Positions 1-9,605 of a stretch of 56,256 nt of DNA are shown piece by piece. Source of the DNA: Desulfomonile tiedjei (GTDB taxonomy: Bacteria > Desulfobacterota > Desulfomonilia > Desulfomonilales > Desulfomonilaceae); assembly GCA_016218715.1 (NCBI GenBank), contig JACRDG010000054.1:77940-134195 (forward strand), in the 5' to 3' direction. Positions within the stretch are counted from its first letter, which is position 1, and each line of letters begins with the position of its first letter. The notes below the pieces were generated by a model. It searched no databases. It had not been told where the DNA came from and saw only the letters and a list, made by a program, of their open reading frames with translations. The position numbers were made by a program, and so were the translations under genes.

Positions 1-344
1 CGGAGCACCATAGTATCCCATCGCGCCGAAAAGGCTAGGAGGCTGTTGCGTAACGCAAAGTTTTCCCGACAACGCGCTACGATGGCGGTCGATTTGGCCC
101 CATTTTGGTCAAGCGCAACTGGGCCATCCCTTAGTCTGTCAGAATTTCTAGGAGCCGCTGTTCGTCCTGACAACACTGCCGATTTCACCTGAGTGGCACG
201 ATCAAGGATGGCCTTGGGATTACGCACCAGGCTCCAAGACGTGGCTGAAGCAAGGCCCTCTTTCAGGGTGGCATTTTCGGCAGCACGCCCGCCTTACCCC
301 GCCTGGCGAAGCCACGATTGCAATACGTCCCAAAGGAGGGCATT
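1..344. other. Intergenic leader region, no gene seen
   Basis: I see no convincing reading frame, RNA gene or repeat in these bases. The only clear signal is at the right edge, where a strong Shine-Dalgarno sequence (AAAGGAGG at 332-339) precedes the ATG at 345. The upstream neighbour lies outside the window. Confidence 0.5.
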
Positions 345-2060
345 ATGTGCCGTCACCTGATGGCCCGTGACAAACGCCGCTCATCAGGAGCCTCTGTAAT
401 AGGAGCTTGGAGGTTGTCTTTCGGCATGCGCGAATCCGAACTCCCAGGAACCGGCCGCAACGAAGGTGTGCTACCGGCGACTGCCCTACACCGACACACC
501 GACGCGTTCGCACCGTTGAGTCAGGCTCTGGATGGTTTTTCCACCTTTCAGCGAGGGCTGCTGATCGCTCTCGTGGCGCTCGCGGCATTCTGCCTCGTGA
601 TCAACAGCTCATGGACCGCAACACCTGACAGCGCCTTGTACCTCGCACTGGGAGAATCGCTGGCACGAGGCGATGGATATGTGTTCAACGGCGAGCTACA
701 TACCTTCGTGCCACCGGGTTATCCACTCCTGGTGAGTGCCGCGGCGCGCCTTCTCGGGCCGGATTTCTTAAGCTACCGTATTCTGATGGCGCTCATGGGA
801 GTAATGACTGCCTTCCTGGGGTACCTGCTCGTCCTGAGGCTTGCGGGGCCTGACGTGGCAGTCTTTGCAGGCGGGTTGTTTGTGCTCAACAGCACGCTTC
901 TCGAGAACTCGGCCATGACCCTGACCGACGTCCCCTTTGCGTTCTTTACGCTCGCGGCGTTGCATGTAGTGCTCTCAGCAACGCACGCAGAGCGGAAGAT
1001 TACCTGGACTGTTGCAGCTGCGCTGATTGCGGGCGTCCCCCCGCTTCTGCGGATCAACGGACCCGGCGTTCCCTTCGCCCTGGCATTCTCGCTATTTTGC
1101 GGCTGGCAGGGGGTCGAAGCGAAGCGGCGTTGGCTTCTCGTAGGCCTCTTTCTCCTCGTATCCTTGGCCCCTATTGCGGTCTGGGACTTGTGGAAATCGA
1201 CCTTCCCCGCCGGCTACGGCGAGGGGACGTACCTGGATGCGGTCAAGGGACGGAGTTTTTCCTACCAGATTTGGACGATTGTGGATGCGTTCTGGGGGTA
1301 TTTCGATGAGATGAACCTCGCGCTTACCGGGGTCCGCATCAAGACCGGTTTCCTGGAATTGATCGTCCCGCTGGTTGCCTTTGCAGGGATGGTGTCAGCC
1401 TGGCGGGGGGGAGACCGTCTCCTGGTCCCTCTGACGGCAACGCAGTTCTGCGGCCTTCTCCTGGCCCCCGCTGGCAGCCGGTACCTGATCTTTCTCCTTC
1501 CCGCTCTCTATCTCTTTCTGGGTCTGGGAATCCTGGATATCTGTCGGTGGCTTTCGCAACGAATCCAACGCCCCGTAATGGGGAGCACGGTGTTGCGGGT
1601 CGCTTTTGTGGTAATGGTTGTGCTCAACGTGGGTCACAATGTCAGGACCGTGGTCCAGGCTCGCTCGCCCCAGGAAGCCACCGGTGCGGAGACCCAACGG
1701 AGCCTGCCGTTCTTCGTCGCGGCCCGTTGGCTCAAGGCAAATGATCCCCAAGCTCAGGTGCTCACCACCCGATCCCGTATGATTCATTATCTTTCCGGCA
1801 ATCGAACGCTCCCGCTGCTCCGTTCAGGCGTACCCATCGCCGAAATGTGGGTGGAGGACAAAGCCGGCATCCGGGACCTGATGTCCAGGGGCAACGCGGA
1901 ATACCTCTTCTCGGACTACCGGGAGGCGGCCTTGTACGCCAAAGTAGAAGACGCGCTCAGAGGACTCGGTTACCGGCTCGAAGAGATCCCCGAGGCGAGT
2001 TCCCCGCCGCGATATCGACTCTTCCGGTTGATTGCTCCGGCCGAAGTTTCCGGCCCATAA
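345..2060 (+). CDS. ArnT/GT39-like polytopic membrane glycosyltransferase
   Basis: A 571-residue inner-membrane protein with a short soluble N-terminus followed by many hydrophobic segments from about residue 75 to 430 and a soluble C-terminal domain. The first periplasmic loop carries the acidic pattern typical of GT39/PMT-like enzymes (TPDSALYLALGESLARGDGY, then PPGYPLLVSAAA), which in that family binds a polyprenyl-phosphate-linked sugar and transfers it to an envelope acceptor. The ATG at 345 is chosen over the TTG at 318 because AAAGGAGG lies six bases upstream. The gene stands alone; no lipid A or polyprenyl-sugar gene is adjacent, so donor and acceptor cannot be named. The family call is good, the substrate unknown. 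Confidence 0.75.
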   Translation: MCRHLMARDKRRSSGASVIGAWRLSFGMRESELPGTGRNEGVLPATALHRHTDAFAPLSQALDGFSTFQRGLLIALVALAAFCLVINSSWTATPDSALYLALGESLARGDGYVFNGELHTFVPPGYPLLVSAAARLLGPDFLSYRILMALMGVMTAFLGYLLVLRLAGPDVAVFAGGLFVLNSTLLENSAMTLTDVPFAFFTLAALHVVLSATHAERKITWTVAAALIAGVPPLLRINGPGVPFALAFSLFCGWQGVEAKRRWLLVGLFLLVSLAPIAVWDLWKSTFPAGYGEGTYLDAVKGRSFSYQIWTIVDAFWGYFDEMNLALTGVRIKTGFLELIVPLVAFAGMVSAWRGGDRLLVPLTATQFCGLLLAPAGSRYLIFLLPALYLFLGLGILDICRWLSQRIQRPVMGSTVLRVAFVVMVVLNVGHNVRTVVQARSPQEATGAETQRSLPFFVAARWLKANDPQAQVLTTRSRMIHYLSGNRTLPLLRSGVPIAEMWVEDKAGIRDLMSRGNAEYLFSDYREAALYAKVEDALRGLGYRLEEIPEASSPPRYRLFRLIAPAEVSGP

Positions 2061-2172
2061 TCTTCGAGGACCGCTGCCGGCCTGAAGCCAGCCGTCGGGC
2101 AATTATGAGCCGAAAAATCTGGCGGGCGAGTCAGGAATCGTATGGCTCGGCCCCGCATCTAACAGTTAAGAT

Positions 2173-2186
2173 GTAACCGTTCACCG
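2173..2186. repeat. Solitary copy of a 14-bp repeat end
   Basis: GTAACCGTTCACCG at this site is the exact reverse complement of 2982-2995 and matches 2867-2880 with one mismatch. It may be a lone end of the small element described at 2867-2995. Confidence 0.4.
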
Positions 2187-2264
2187 GGACAAACGTAGTC
2201 CCTCGAAATGACGATGGGGGAACTACTACTTATGGGCGTTATATCTCATGAAAGGAGACAGCCC

Positions 2265-2525
2265 ATGGATTACGGGCTCATTTTAGCTCTGATCATTGTT
2301 GTGGCCGCAGTAGGAGGATTCCTGGTCTTGGCGCGCACCCTGTTCGATAATGTGAAGGCGGCATCGGAAGCCAAAGAGCAATGGAGAAGCTTCAGGGATA
2401 AGAAATGCAGAGAGTTTGAAGAGTGCTTTAATCAGTGCCTAAGAGTGGAGCCACGGGACCGGGACACGAGTGAGATATGCGCTTCCCGTTGCCGCTCAGA
2501 AGGCGATGCCCATGTTTGCGCGTGA
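2265..2525 (+). CDS. Small membrane-anchored twin-CX3C protein, unknown function
   Basis: An 86-residue protein with one N-terminal hydrophobic helix (about residues 3-23, MDYGLILALIIVV...) and a charged C-terminal part containing CFNQC and CASRC, plus flanking Cys residues. Paired CX3C motifs are a pattern known to form disulfide-stapled helical hairpins; that this one does is inference. The ATG at 2265 follows a good ribosome binding site (AAAGGAGA), whereas the longer frame start at 2208 has none. The N-terminal anchor would put the Cys-rich part in the periplasm if the topology is N-in. I do not recognise the family. Confidence 0.6.
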   Translation: MDYGLILALIIVVAAVGGFLVLARTLFDNVKAASEAKEQWRSFRDKKCREFEECFNQCLRVEPRDRDTSEICASRCRSEGDAHVCA

Positions 2526-3183
2526 GGACGAGTCCTGCGAAGGTTTTGTGGCTGCGAAGATCTCATGATGCCTCGGGCCGGGGATCGGAGTGAGGTGTAG
2601 CCGCGGCTGTTGCACTGAGCGGAGAAACCGTGAAATTGATTCAGGAAACGTAATCCCGCGTCGCCGATGCCAGGATGGTGAAGAGGGCGGGGGGATTGTG
2701 AACATATTGCGTGAAACGCCGCAATGAAGAGAATTGTTCTTTTTCCTGACTCCTAACTGATTGCTTTTCTGATTAGAAATGGCATGGGCACCCAGGGCCC
2801 TGCTGCAGAACCGGTTTGACCGAAGGGGCAATCGCATAGTATGGTGAGATTTCGGTGAAAAATTCTGTAATCGTTCACCGGGCTTCCACGCCTCGACGTG
2901 GTGCCCACGGTGAGGATGGAGGGGGAGACAATCTCATCCTCCAGACCTCCCCTACCGTCATTTCGATGGCTGCGTTTGTCGCGGTGAACGGTTACGAACT
3001 TCTCTCATGGGACAGGTCGCTGTGGCACCCGTCTTCGGGACGCGCCCCGCGTGCCTGCGGGAATTGGCGATCCTTCGGAGGTCTTGACGGAGGAATCCGG
3101 ACTCCCGAGCCCTACAGATCGAGTGGGTTCTTCCCGTGGGAATAGTGACCCGACTCTTGAAACAAGCGATTGGTGACGGAGTT
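2526..3183. other. Intergenic region with a small inverted-repeat element
   Basis: No convincing gene. A 96-codon frame at 2855-3145 has no homology I recognise and overlaps the repeat at 2867-2995, so I treat it as chance. The remainder shows no RNA gene or promoter I can defend. Confidence 0.5.
2867..2995. repeat. Possible MITE-like element with 14-bp inverted ends
   Basis: The ends GTAATCGTTCACCG (2867-2880) and CGGTGAACGGTTAC (2982-2995) are inverted repeats with one mismatch, enclosing about 100 bp with internal dyads. A further single copy of the end sits at 2173-2186. I see no target-site duplication and no transposase gene, so mobility is not shown. Confidence 0.4.
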
Positions 3184-5307
3184 ATGGGAAAGAAGAAGCC
3201 ACCGGTAACCAGCACCTTCGATGATACCCAATCGATTGAAGCCAGCGCTGCTCTACCTGATGAAGTGACCACCTCGGGGAGCTTCGATGTGAGGCAATTT
3301 CGGACGAGCACGTTCGGCAAGCTGTTGCAGGCCCTCCCGCTCCCAGCACTGCTCATCGACCAGTCCTTTCGGATAACCTTCGCGAATCAAGCAACGGACA
3401 AGATTGGTCCGGAATGCGGGAGATTGCTCGGTGAGCCTCTGGCTGCTCTGTGCTCGGATGTCGAAACCGGCAAGACAGTCGAGTCGCTGGCAGATGAGGT
3501 TTTTTCCACCAGAACATCAAAGAGTTGTGAAGCCGTGCTCTGCTCCGGCGATACGAAAGTGTGGGGCCGCTTGTTCTTCCGTTCCCTCAGAGTGGAAGAG
3601 CAGAGGTTAATCCTTCTCATTGTCGAGGATTTGACCCTTGAAAAGAGACAGCTCATCATAAGCCAGGGCTACCAGGCGGAGTTGCAGAAGGAGATCGGGG
3701 AGCGTAAGAAGGCCGAAGTGGCTCTTGAAGTAGCCAATCGTGAATTGGAAGATCGAATCCGACAGCGTACTGACGAACTGGTGAAGCTCAATGCGCAATT
3801 AGAGCAAGAAATCAGAGACCGAGAACGCACGGAACGCCTGTTGTACGACAGTCAGCAGAGGCTTGAGCTGGCTCTCAAGGGAGCGGATCTCGGGTTGTGG
3901 GACTACGATGTACAACGAGAGGAGGTCTTTGTCGATCGAACGTGGGCCGCGCTCCTCGGGTATTCGCCGGACGAGACTGAGCCGCGGGTGGACTTCTGGC
4001 GCAGTCTGATGCACCCGGACGACAGGCACGAAGTCATTGAGGAATGGAACAGGCAACTTGAAGGTCTGTCGGGGTTCTTCGAGGCCGAGCACCGGGTAAA
4101 GGCCAAATCGGGGGAGTGGAGATGGATTTTGGCTCGCGGTAAGGTCGTGGAACGCGACCGGGACGGCAGGCCCTTGCGCTTTTCGGGAACCTCGTTTGAC
4201 GTGACTGCCCGCAAGCATGTCGAGGAAAAGCTGCTGCAGATGTCAAAGGTCTTCAGGGAATCCATAGACCCCATCTTCATCAGGGACCTGGAAGGGAACA
4301 TCGCGGATCTGAACGAAGCTGCGGTGGCCACGTACGGTTGGAGTAGGGAGGAGTTGATCGGCAGGTCCATCAAGACCATCGTGGCCCCCGACCGCCACGA
4401 GAAGGCCGATGAGCTTCAGGAGCGATGCCGGAGTGGAGAAGAGGTCGGAAATGTGGAAGCTCTCCATTGCACCAAGTCCGGCAAGACCATACCGGTATTG
4501 CTCAGTCTCTCGCTCTTGACGAACGACAAAGGCGAACCTGTCGGCATCGCCACCATAACCAAGAATCTGAGCGATCTCAAAAAGACCGAAGAGATGCTGC
4601 GTGCGAGGACGAGAGAACTGGAGCGCAGTAATGAAGAGCTTCAGGAATTTGCCTACGTCGCTGCCCACGACCTGAGAGAACCCTTGATCGGCGTGGCGGC
4701 CTACGTGAAACTCCTTTCGCGACATCTCAAAGACAGGCTGGACAAGGAGTCTCACGAGTTTATTTCGCGCTGCCTTAGCACAATCGATCGGATGGACACG
4801 CTCATTCAGAATTTGCTTTCGTATTCACGCCTGGGGAGCGCACCCTTGGTTCTGGAGCCTTCTGATTTGAATACCGTGCTGGAGAGCGCGTTGTCCAACT
4901 TGAAACCACGGATCGACGAAAGCGGGGCCACGGTGACACGGGACGCGCTTCCCACGGTGATTGCAGACCCGGCGCAGATGGTCCTCTTGTTTCAGAACCT
5001 CCTGAGCAATGCCATGAAGTTCCGAAGCAGCAAGCCCTTGAAGATCCACGTGGGATTCTTGAAGAATTTCGGGAAATGGGGATTCTTCGTGAGCGACAAC
5101 GGTATCGGTGTAGACCCAGCTCATGCGGAGAAGATCTTCCGACTCTTTCAGCGCATCGAAGGGAGTTCGGACCGCCCGGGAACGGGAATCGGGTTGGCGC
5201 ATTGCAAGAAGATCGTCGAGAATCACGGCGGACGAATTTGGGTGGAATCCAAACTGGGAGAGGGCTCGACGTTCTATTTCACGATCTCAAGGACGGTTGT
5301 TGTGTAG
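3184..5307 (+). CDS. PAS-domain sensor histidine kinase
   Basis: A 707-residue orphan sensor kinase. In order it has an N-terminal PAS-like domain (about residues 35-155), a coiled coil, a PAS/PAC domain (about 210-345, ending in the RWILARGKVVERDRDGRP-type PAC motif), another PAS (about 350-470), a DHp helix with the H-box AAHDLREPL (phosphoacceptor His near residue 495) and an HATPase domain with NLLSNAMKF, SDNGIGVDP and GTGIGLAH boxes. No transmembrane segment is evident, so it is probably cytosolic. No response regulator is adjacent. The start is uncertain: ATG 3184 and an in-frame GTG at 3136 both lack a well-spaced ribosome binding site. The stop is followed by a dispersed repeat copy. 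Confidence 0.87.
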   Translation: MGKKKPPVTSTFDDTQSIEASAALPDEVTTSGSFDVRQFRTSTFGKLLQALPLPALLIDQSFRITFANQATDKIGPECGRLLGEPLAALCSDVETGKTVESLADEVFSTRTSKSCEAVLCSGDTKVWGRLFFRSLRVEEQRLILLIVEDLTLEKRQLIISQGYQAELQKEIGERKKAEVALEVANRELEDRIRQRTDELVKLNAQLEQEIRDRERTERLLYDSQQRLELALKGADLGLWDYDVQREEVFVDRTWAALLGYSPDETEPRVDFWRSLMHPDDRHEVIEEWNRQLEGLSGFFEAEHRVKAKSGEWRWILARGKVVERDRDGRPLRFSGTSFDVTARKHVEEKLLQMSKVFRESIDPIFIRDLEGNIADLNEAAVATYGWSREELIGRSIKTIVAPDRHEKADELQERCRSGEEVGNVEALHCTKSGKTIPVLLSLSLLTNDKGEPVGIATITKNLSDLKKTEEMLRARTRELERSNEELQEFAYVAAHDLREPLIGVAAYVKLLSRHLKDRLDKESHEFISRCLSTIDRMDTLIQNLLSYSRLGSAPLVLEPSDLNTVLESALSNLKPRIDESGATVTRDALPTVIADPAQMVLLFQNLLSNAMKFRSSKPLKIHVGFLKNFGKWGFFVSDNGIGVDPAHAEKIFRLFQRIEGSSDRPGTGIGLAHCKKIVENHGGRIWVESKLGEGSTFYFTISRTVVV

Positions 5308-5312
5308 CCAGG

Positions 5313-5377
5313 TTATACCAAGTCGCTTTCAAAGCGGTAAGCTGGGGAGCTACTCTTTGGATTGCGGCCCGATGACC
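5313..5377. repeat. TIR element copy A (at the nadB 3' end)
   Basis: A short compressed copy of a family found five times here. Its left end (ATACCAAGTCGCTTTCAAAG) and its right end (CTACTCTTTGGATTGCGGCC) are degenerate inverted copies of each other around a CTGGGGAG core. The right end overlaps the 3' end of nadB on the minus strand and encodes its last residues QSKE and stop. Confidence 0.7.
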
Positions 5378-6981
5378 GGATTGCTGCGCACCAGAACCGT
5401 GTTTTGGGGCGGTCGCGTTGCATCCGGCTCCGGATAGTCGAGGGTGTAATGTAACCCCCTGCTTTCAGTTCGGGCCAATGCGGACCGGATGATTAAATCC
5501 GCCACCACCGCGAGATTACGCAGCTCCAGGAGGTCGGCTGTGACGCGAAACCGGCCGTAGTACTCGTCGATTTCCCGGAGCAGCATGTCCACGCGACGTT
5601 TGGCACGCTCCAGGCGCTTGGTAGTCCGCACGATCCCCACGTAGTCCCACATGAACTGGCGCAGCTCGTGCCAGTTATGGGAGACCACGACCTCCTCGTC
5701 CGAATCGGTGATTCCGGTCTCGTCCCAATCATGCACGTCGGAGGGCCCCGGCGTGCCGGGAAGCTCCCGCACGATGACCGCGGCCGCAGATGCAGAAATC
5801 ACGAGGCATTCGAGCAGTGAGTTGCTCGCGATGCGATTGGCCCCGTGCAGACCGGTACAGGCAACCTCGCCCACCGCGAACAGACCCTTCAAGCTCGTTC
5901 GACCGTTGAGATCTGTCATCACGCCGCCGCACGTGAAGTGCGCCGCGGGGACCACGGGAACAGGATCCTTGGTAAGATGGAAACCGAACTCCCGGCACCG
6001 CCGGTTCACGGTGGGGAAGTGTTTCCGTATAAAACTCGGCGACTTATGGCTTATATCCAGATATACGCAGTCTACGCCGAGGCGTTTCATTTCATGATCG
6101 ATCGCGCGGGCCACGATGTCGCGCGGGGCCAATTCCGCACGAGGATGGAACCTGTCCATGAACCGCGACCCGTCGGGCAGGCGCAGAACAGCCCCCTCAC
6201 CCCTTAAAGCCTCGGTCAAGAGAAACGACTTTGCCCGCGGATGGAAGAGGCACGTCGGATGGAACTGCGTGAATTCCATGTTCGCCACACGACAGCCTGC
6301 TCGCCAGGCCATGGCAATCCCATCGCCCGTGGCTACATCCGGGTTGCTCGTGTAGAGATATACTTTGCTGCAGCCTCCTGAAGCCAGCACTACCGCGCGC
6401 GCCAGGACCGTCTTCACGCGGTTCGATGCCTTGTCCAACACGTACGCTCCTATGCAGCCACTTGAGCGACCGGAGCCGCGCGGCTCGAGAATCAGGTCGA
6501 TGGCCATACAATTCTCGAACAACGTGATGTTTGACTGCGAAAGCGCCCGCTGAACCAGAGCGGTGGAGACGGCCTGGCCTGTGGAGTCGGCCGCGTGGAT
6601 CACTCGACGATGGCTGTGGCCCCCTTCTCGTGTCAGGTGGTACGCCCACTCTCCGTTGGGTCCTTCCTCTCGACTGAATTCCACGCCACTCTCGATGAGC
6701 TTCTGTATGGCATCGCGGCCGCGCTCGACCACGAACCGCACAGCCTCCCGGTCGCACAGCCCTGCACCCGATTCCAGGGTGTCGCGGATGTGTGATTCGA
6801 CCGAATCGGCGTCGTCCAGGACCGCCGCGATCCCCCCCTGAGCGTGGTAGGTGCAACTATCCTGAGCAGAACCCTTCGAGAGCACGGCCACCCGAGCGTG
6901 CGGGGCAACGTCCAGCGCGAGCCGCAACCCCGCTGCGCCGGTGCCTATGACGAGAACATCAAACATCAGCCTGTTTGTCAC
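5350..6981 (-). CDS. nadB: L-aspartate oxidase
   Basis: NadB oxidises L-aspartate to iminoaspartate, the substrate that NadA condenses with dihydroxyacetone phosphate to make quinolinate. The 543-residue protein shows the FAD dinucleotide motif GTGAAGL near the N-terminus, the AQGGIAAVL segment, [15 protein letters not shown] and [18 protein letters not shown], all typical of NadB rather than of fumarate reductase. A GTG start at 6981 is chosen because GGAGG lies seven bases upstream; the ATG at 6966 is the alternative. Either way it overlaps the end of nadC, so the two are translationally coupled. The last residues (QSKE) are encoded by a dispersed repeat element, so the native C-terminus may have been replaced. 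Confidence 0.96.
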   Translation of the reverse strand: MTNRLMFDVLVIGTGAAGLRLALDVAPHARVAVLSKGSAQDSCTYHAQGGIAAVLDDADSVESHIRDTLESGAGLCDREAVRFVVERGRDAIQKLIESGVEFSREEGPNGEWAYHLTREGGHSHRRVIHAADSTGQAVSTALVQRALSQSNITLFENCMAIDLILEPRGSGRSSGCIGAYVLDKASNRVKTVLARAVVLASGGCSKVYLYTSNPDVATGDGIAMAWRAGCRVANMEFTQFHPTCLFHPRAKSFLLTEALRGEGAVLRLPDGSRFMDRFHPRAELAPRDIVARAIDHEMKRLGVDCVYLDISHKSPSFIRKHFPTVNRRCREFGFHLTKDPVPVVPAAHFTCGGVMTDLNGRTSLKGLFAVGEVACTGLHGANRIASNSLLECLVISASAAAVIVRELPGTPGPSDVHDWDETGITDSDEEVVVSHNWHELRQFMWDYVGIVRTTKRLERAKRRVDMLLREIDEYYGRFRVTADLLELRNLAVVADLIIRSALARTESRGLHYTLDYPEPDATRPPQNTVLVRSNPVIGPQSKE

Positions 6982-7822
6982 CGAACTTCCTCCTCCAGTC
7001 GAGGCCGATATCGACCGCGGGGGCCGATTGCGTGATTCGTCCCACCGAGATGAAATCGACGCCTGTTTCTGCGATCTCACGAATGTTTTCCAGGTGGACC
7101 CCTCCGGAGGCTTCGGTCTGGGCGCGACCGCTGACGATCCGGACCGCGGCGCTCAGGGTTGGGATGTCCATGTTGTCCAGGAGCAGTCTGTCCGCTCCTG
7201 CATCAAGTGCTTCGGCAACCTGGTCCAGCGTTTCCACTTCGACCTCGATGGGTGACAGGCCTGCGGCTTTGACCCGCGCCACTGCTTCCCCGATCCCGCT
7301 GCAGACGGCGAGGTGGTTGTCTTTGATCAAGACCGCGGAATCGAGACGCAGGCGGTGGTTCTCTGCGCCGCCCATGCGGGTGGCGTACTTCGCGAGCATG
7401 CGCAGACCGGGAATGGTCTTGCGGGTGTCCAGGAGCACCGCGCCCGTTCCTGCGATCCGCTTCACGTACGCCCGCGTGAGCGTGGCAATCCCGGAGAGGT
7501 GCTGCACAACGTTCAGGGCTGTGCGTTCCGCGGTAAGCAGAGCCCTCGCGGGGCCGCTGATTCGGGCCAGCACGGTCCCTTCCGCGATGAGGTCACCGTC
7601 AGCTACCAGAGGTTCCAGAACAGCGGATCGATCCAGAGTGCCGAACACCTCCAGAGCGATGGGAAGGCCCGCAAGCACCATCTCTTCCCGTGCGGACATA
7701 ACCCCCTGGAAAATGGAATCTTCCGGGATGACCGCCTGCGAGGTGATGTCTCCGCTCCCTACATCTTCCGCGAGGGCCGATTCAATGAAACGCTGCACAG
7801 TGGCCTCGTGTATATCCATCAT
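6959..7822 (-). CDS. nadC: Nicotinate-nucleotide pyrophosphorylase (carboxylating)
   Basis: NadC converts quinolinate and PRPP to nicotinate mononucleotide, CO2 and pyrophosphate, the last dedicated step of de novo NAD synthesis before the common pathway. The 287-residue length is normal. Diagnostic segments are SGDITSQAV near the N-terminus, [55 protein letters not shown] and [10 protein letters not shown]. The start (ATG ATG) follows AAGGGG at good spacing. It lies between nadA (90 bp upstream) and nadB (overlapping) in one operon. Confidence 0.97.
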   Translation of the reverse strand: MMDIHEATVQRFIESALAEDVGSGDITSQAVIPEDSIFQGVMSAREEMVLAGLPIALEVFGTLDRSAVLEPLVADGDLIAEGTVLARISGPARALLTAERTALNVVQHLSGIATLTRAYVKRIAGTGAVLLDTRKTIPGLRMLAKYATRMGGAENHRLRLDSAVLIKDNHLAVCSGIGEAVARVKAAGLSPIEVEVETLDQVAEALDAGADRLLLDNMDIPTLSAAVRIVSGRAQTEASGGVHLENIREIAETGVDFISVGRITQSAPAVDIGLDWRRKFGDKQADV

Positions 7823-7911
7823 GTTCCGACCCCTTCATCGCCTGTTCGTTATCCTCTCCCATCGTGATTTCGGGAGACTACCTTTGCCCCGGTGAACGAT
7901 TGCGTCTGTTC

Positions 7912-8922
7912 TCACTGTTTCTTCGCGGGAGGGGACAGCTCCAGCATCAGTTCGAGCGGCTTGCGAGCTTCCTGCATGAGCCACCCGGGCATTTCGACTC
8001 TCGGCGCTCCGTTGATCAGACACAGGTAGAGCTTCTCCACGGTGTTCAGCGCCATGTAGGGGCAGAGTGCAGAGAGACCGCCGTTGCAGGTGCCGCTGGC
8101 TCCCGGAACCGGTATGAACTTCTTGCCCGGCGCGGCCTTGACCATCTGGTGGATGAGGTTCGGCTCGGTGGCGACGATAATTTCCGCTGCCGTTGTCTTC
8201 ACCGAAAAATCGAGAAGGGAACGGGTCGAGCCGATGTGGTCCGCGTACGCGAGGATATGCTCCGGACATTCGGGGTGCGCGACCACCACAGCCTGCGGGT
8301 GTTGCGCCTTGAGGTGCTCCAGGGCCGATACGGAGAACTGGGTGTGCACCACACAGGACCCCGGCCAGAAGGTCATGGCGCGTCCGGTCTTGCCACTGAT
8401 GTACCTTCCCAGGTGCTGATCCGGGGCAAAGAGCACGGGTCGATCCTGAGGAAGCTGCCGAACGATCCACTCCGCGTTGGAAGAGGTGACAATCACATCG
8501 GACAGCGCTTTCACTTCCGCGGAGCAGTTGATGTACGTCACCGCTATGTGCTCGGGATGAGACTCCCGGAAGCTGCGGAATTCTTCGGGCCGGCACGACT
8601 CCTCCAGCGTGCATCCCGCGGCCGCGTCGGGGAGCAGGACCGTGCGCTGCGGAGAGAGGATCTTGGCCACTTCAGCCATGAAACGGACGCCGCAAAAGAC
8701 GATCACCTCAGCGGTAGTCGATGCAGCCTTTCTGGAAAGGTCCAGCGAGTCCCCCACGTAGTCGGCCAGGTCCTGGAGCGTGCTGTTCTGGTAATAGTGC
8801 GCGAGGATGACCGCGTTCTTCTCGCGGCGCAACCGGTCGATTTCCGCGACCAAATCGAGCGACGCGACGATGTCTTTTGCTGTCAGGGCCTCGATCGGAG
8901 GAAGAACGATCGTGTCGATCAT
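7912..8922 (-). CDS. nadA: Quinolinate synthase
   Basis: NadA makes quinolinate from iminoaspartate and dihydroxyacetone phosphate with an oxygen-sensitive [4Fe-4S] cluster. The 336-residue protein keeps the three cluster cysteines in CGVRFMAEV (Cys77), HPEC and LSALCPYM, and the HYYQN and GSCVVHTQF motifs. The ATG at 8922 is preferred to the upstream in-frame codons because AGGGAGG sits eight bases before it. It is the first gene of nadA-nadC-nadB. I see no obvious NadR/NiaR-type operator in the 680-bp upstream region. Confidence 0.96.
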   Translation of the reverse strand: MIDTIVLPPIEALTAKDIVASLDLVAEIDRLRREKNAVILAHYYQNSTLQDLADYVGDSLDLSRKAASTTAEVIVFCGVRFMAEVAKILSPQRTVLLPDAAAGCTLEESCRPEEFRSFRESHPEHIAVTYINCSAEVKALSDVIVTSSNAEWIVRQLPQDRPVLFAPDQHLGRYISGKTGRAMTFWPGSCVVHTQFSVSALEHLKAQHPQAVVVAHPECPEHILAYADHIGSTRSLLDFSVKTTAAEIIVATEPNLIHQMVKAAPGKKFIPVPGASGTCNGGLSALCPYMALNTVEKLYLCLINGAPRVEMPGWLMQEARKPLELMLELSPPAKKQ

Positions 8923-9312
8923 GTACCAAGCCTCCCTAGTGGTTAGTCGGGACGGAATCAGTGCCATCACGGTGCGCGTGACCTCCACAGCGATGACGTG
9001 AAACCGGGGCGGAGAGCCCGCTTTACCTGTCGGGTCATGTGCTTGATCTGTCGTCCGGTCGGTGACGGTTCAATCCGCTACCGCGGGGAACGTGGCCCGA
9101 AGAGGTCTAGAAGGGGCTACTCTGCGGGGATGGGAACCTGGGGGAAGAGTTCCTCGAACCTGTTGCAGCCTATGTGAGGGGAAATCCTGGAATAAACTAG
9201 AAATGTATCCGCGGACGATCGCTTCTGTCAAGGATAAACTGTGCGAGGAGCATTCATTCACTTAATCGGGGTCACGTGAGTACTCGAATTCGATCGTTAA
9301 CGAGGGACATTC

Positions 9313-9402
9313 CGTGCATGCCATTCCGGCGGAGGCCGGAATTTAGGCATTTCAGCCCAGCGAGACGCGAGGCTGGGCCCCGGCCTTCGCCGGGGTGACG
9401 AT
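9313..9402. repeat. REP-like double palindrome
   Basis: Two GC-rich palindromes in tandem: ATTCCGGCGGAGGCCGGAAT and, about 35 bp later, CCCCGGCCTTCGCCGGGG followed by TGACGAT. Elements of this build are common extragenic palindromes in proteobacterial genomes; this is inference by resemblance. Confidence 0.6.
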
Positions 9403-9547
9403 GGGGAGCACTGGATTGTCTTTGGGTCAAAAACGCTAGGAGGGTGTCCCGGAGAACTGCATGATCACAGTTGCGCGACGATAAAACTTGACGCTGGTTT
9501 CCGGTTGAGCTACAAAACTGTTTGGTCATGAACTAGGCTTGATCTCA

Positions 9548-9589
9548 AGAGCCACCCAGACCGATCTTCAGGTACGGGTGGCTCTTTTT
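9548..9589 (+). terminator. Terminator-like hairpin
   Basis: A perfect 10-bp stem AGAGCCACCC (9548-9557) with GGGTGGCTCT (9576-9585) is followed by a run of T on the plus strand. No plus-strand gene lies directly upstream, so it may protect the following operon from read-through or act as a leader attenuator. Confidence 0.6.
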
Positions 9590-9605
9590 GTTTGGGGAAA
9601 GCGGA

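Larger units (their letters stand above)
8923..9605. other. Intergenic region between divergent nadA and hydrolase genes
   Basis: About 680 bp without a convincing gene. It should hold the nadA promoter (minus) but I cannot pick boxes with confidence. It contains a palindromic repeat at about 9313-9402 and a terminator-like hairpin at 9548-9589. Confidence 0.5.

Noticed and set aside
2855-3145. 96-codon plus-strand frame
   Set aside because: It overlaps an inverted-repeat element and has no recognisable homology.
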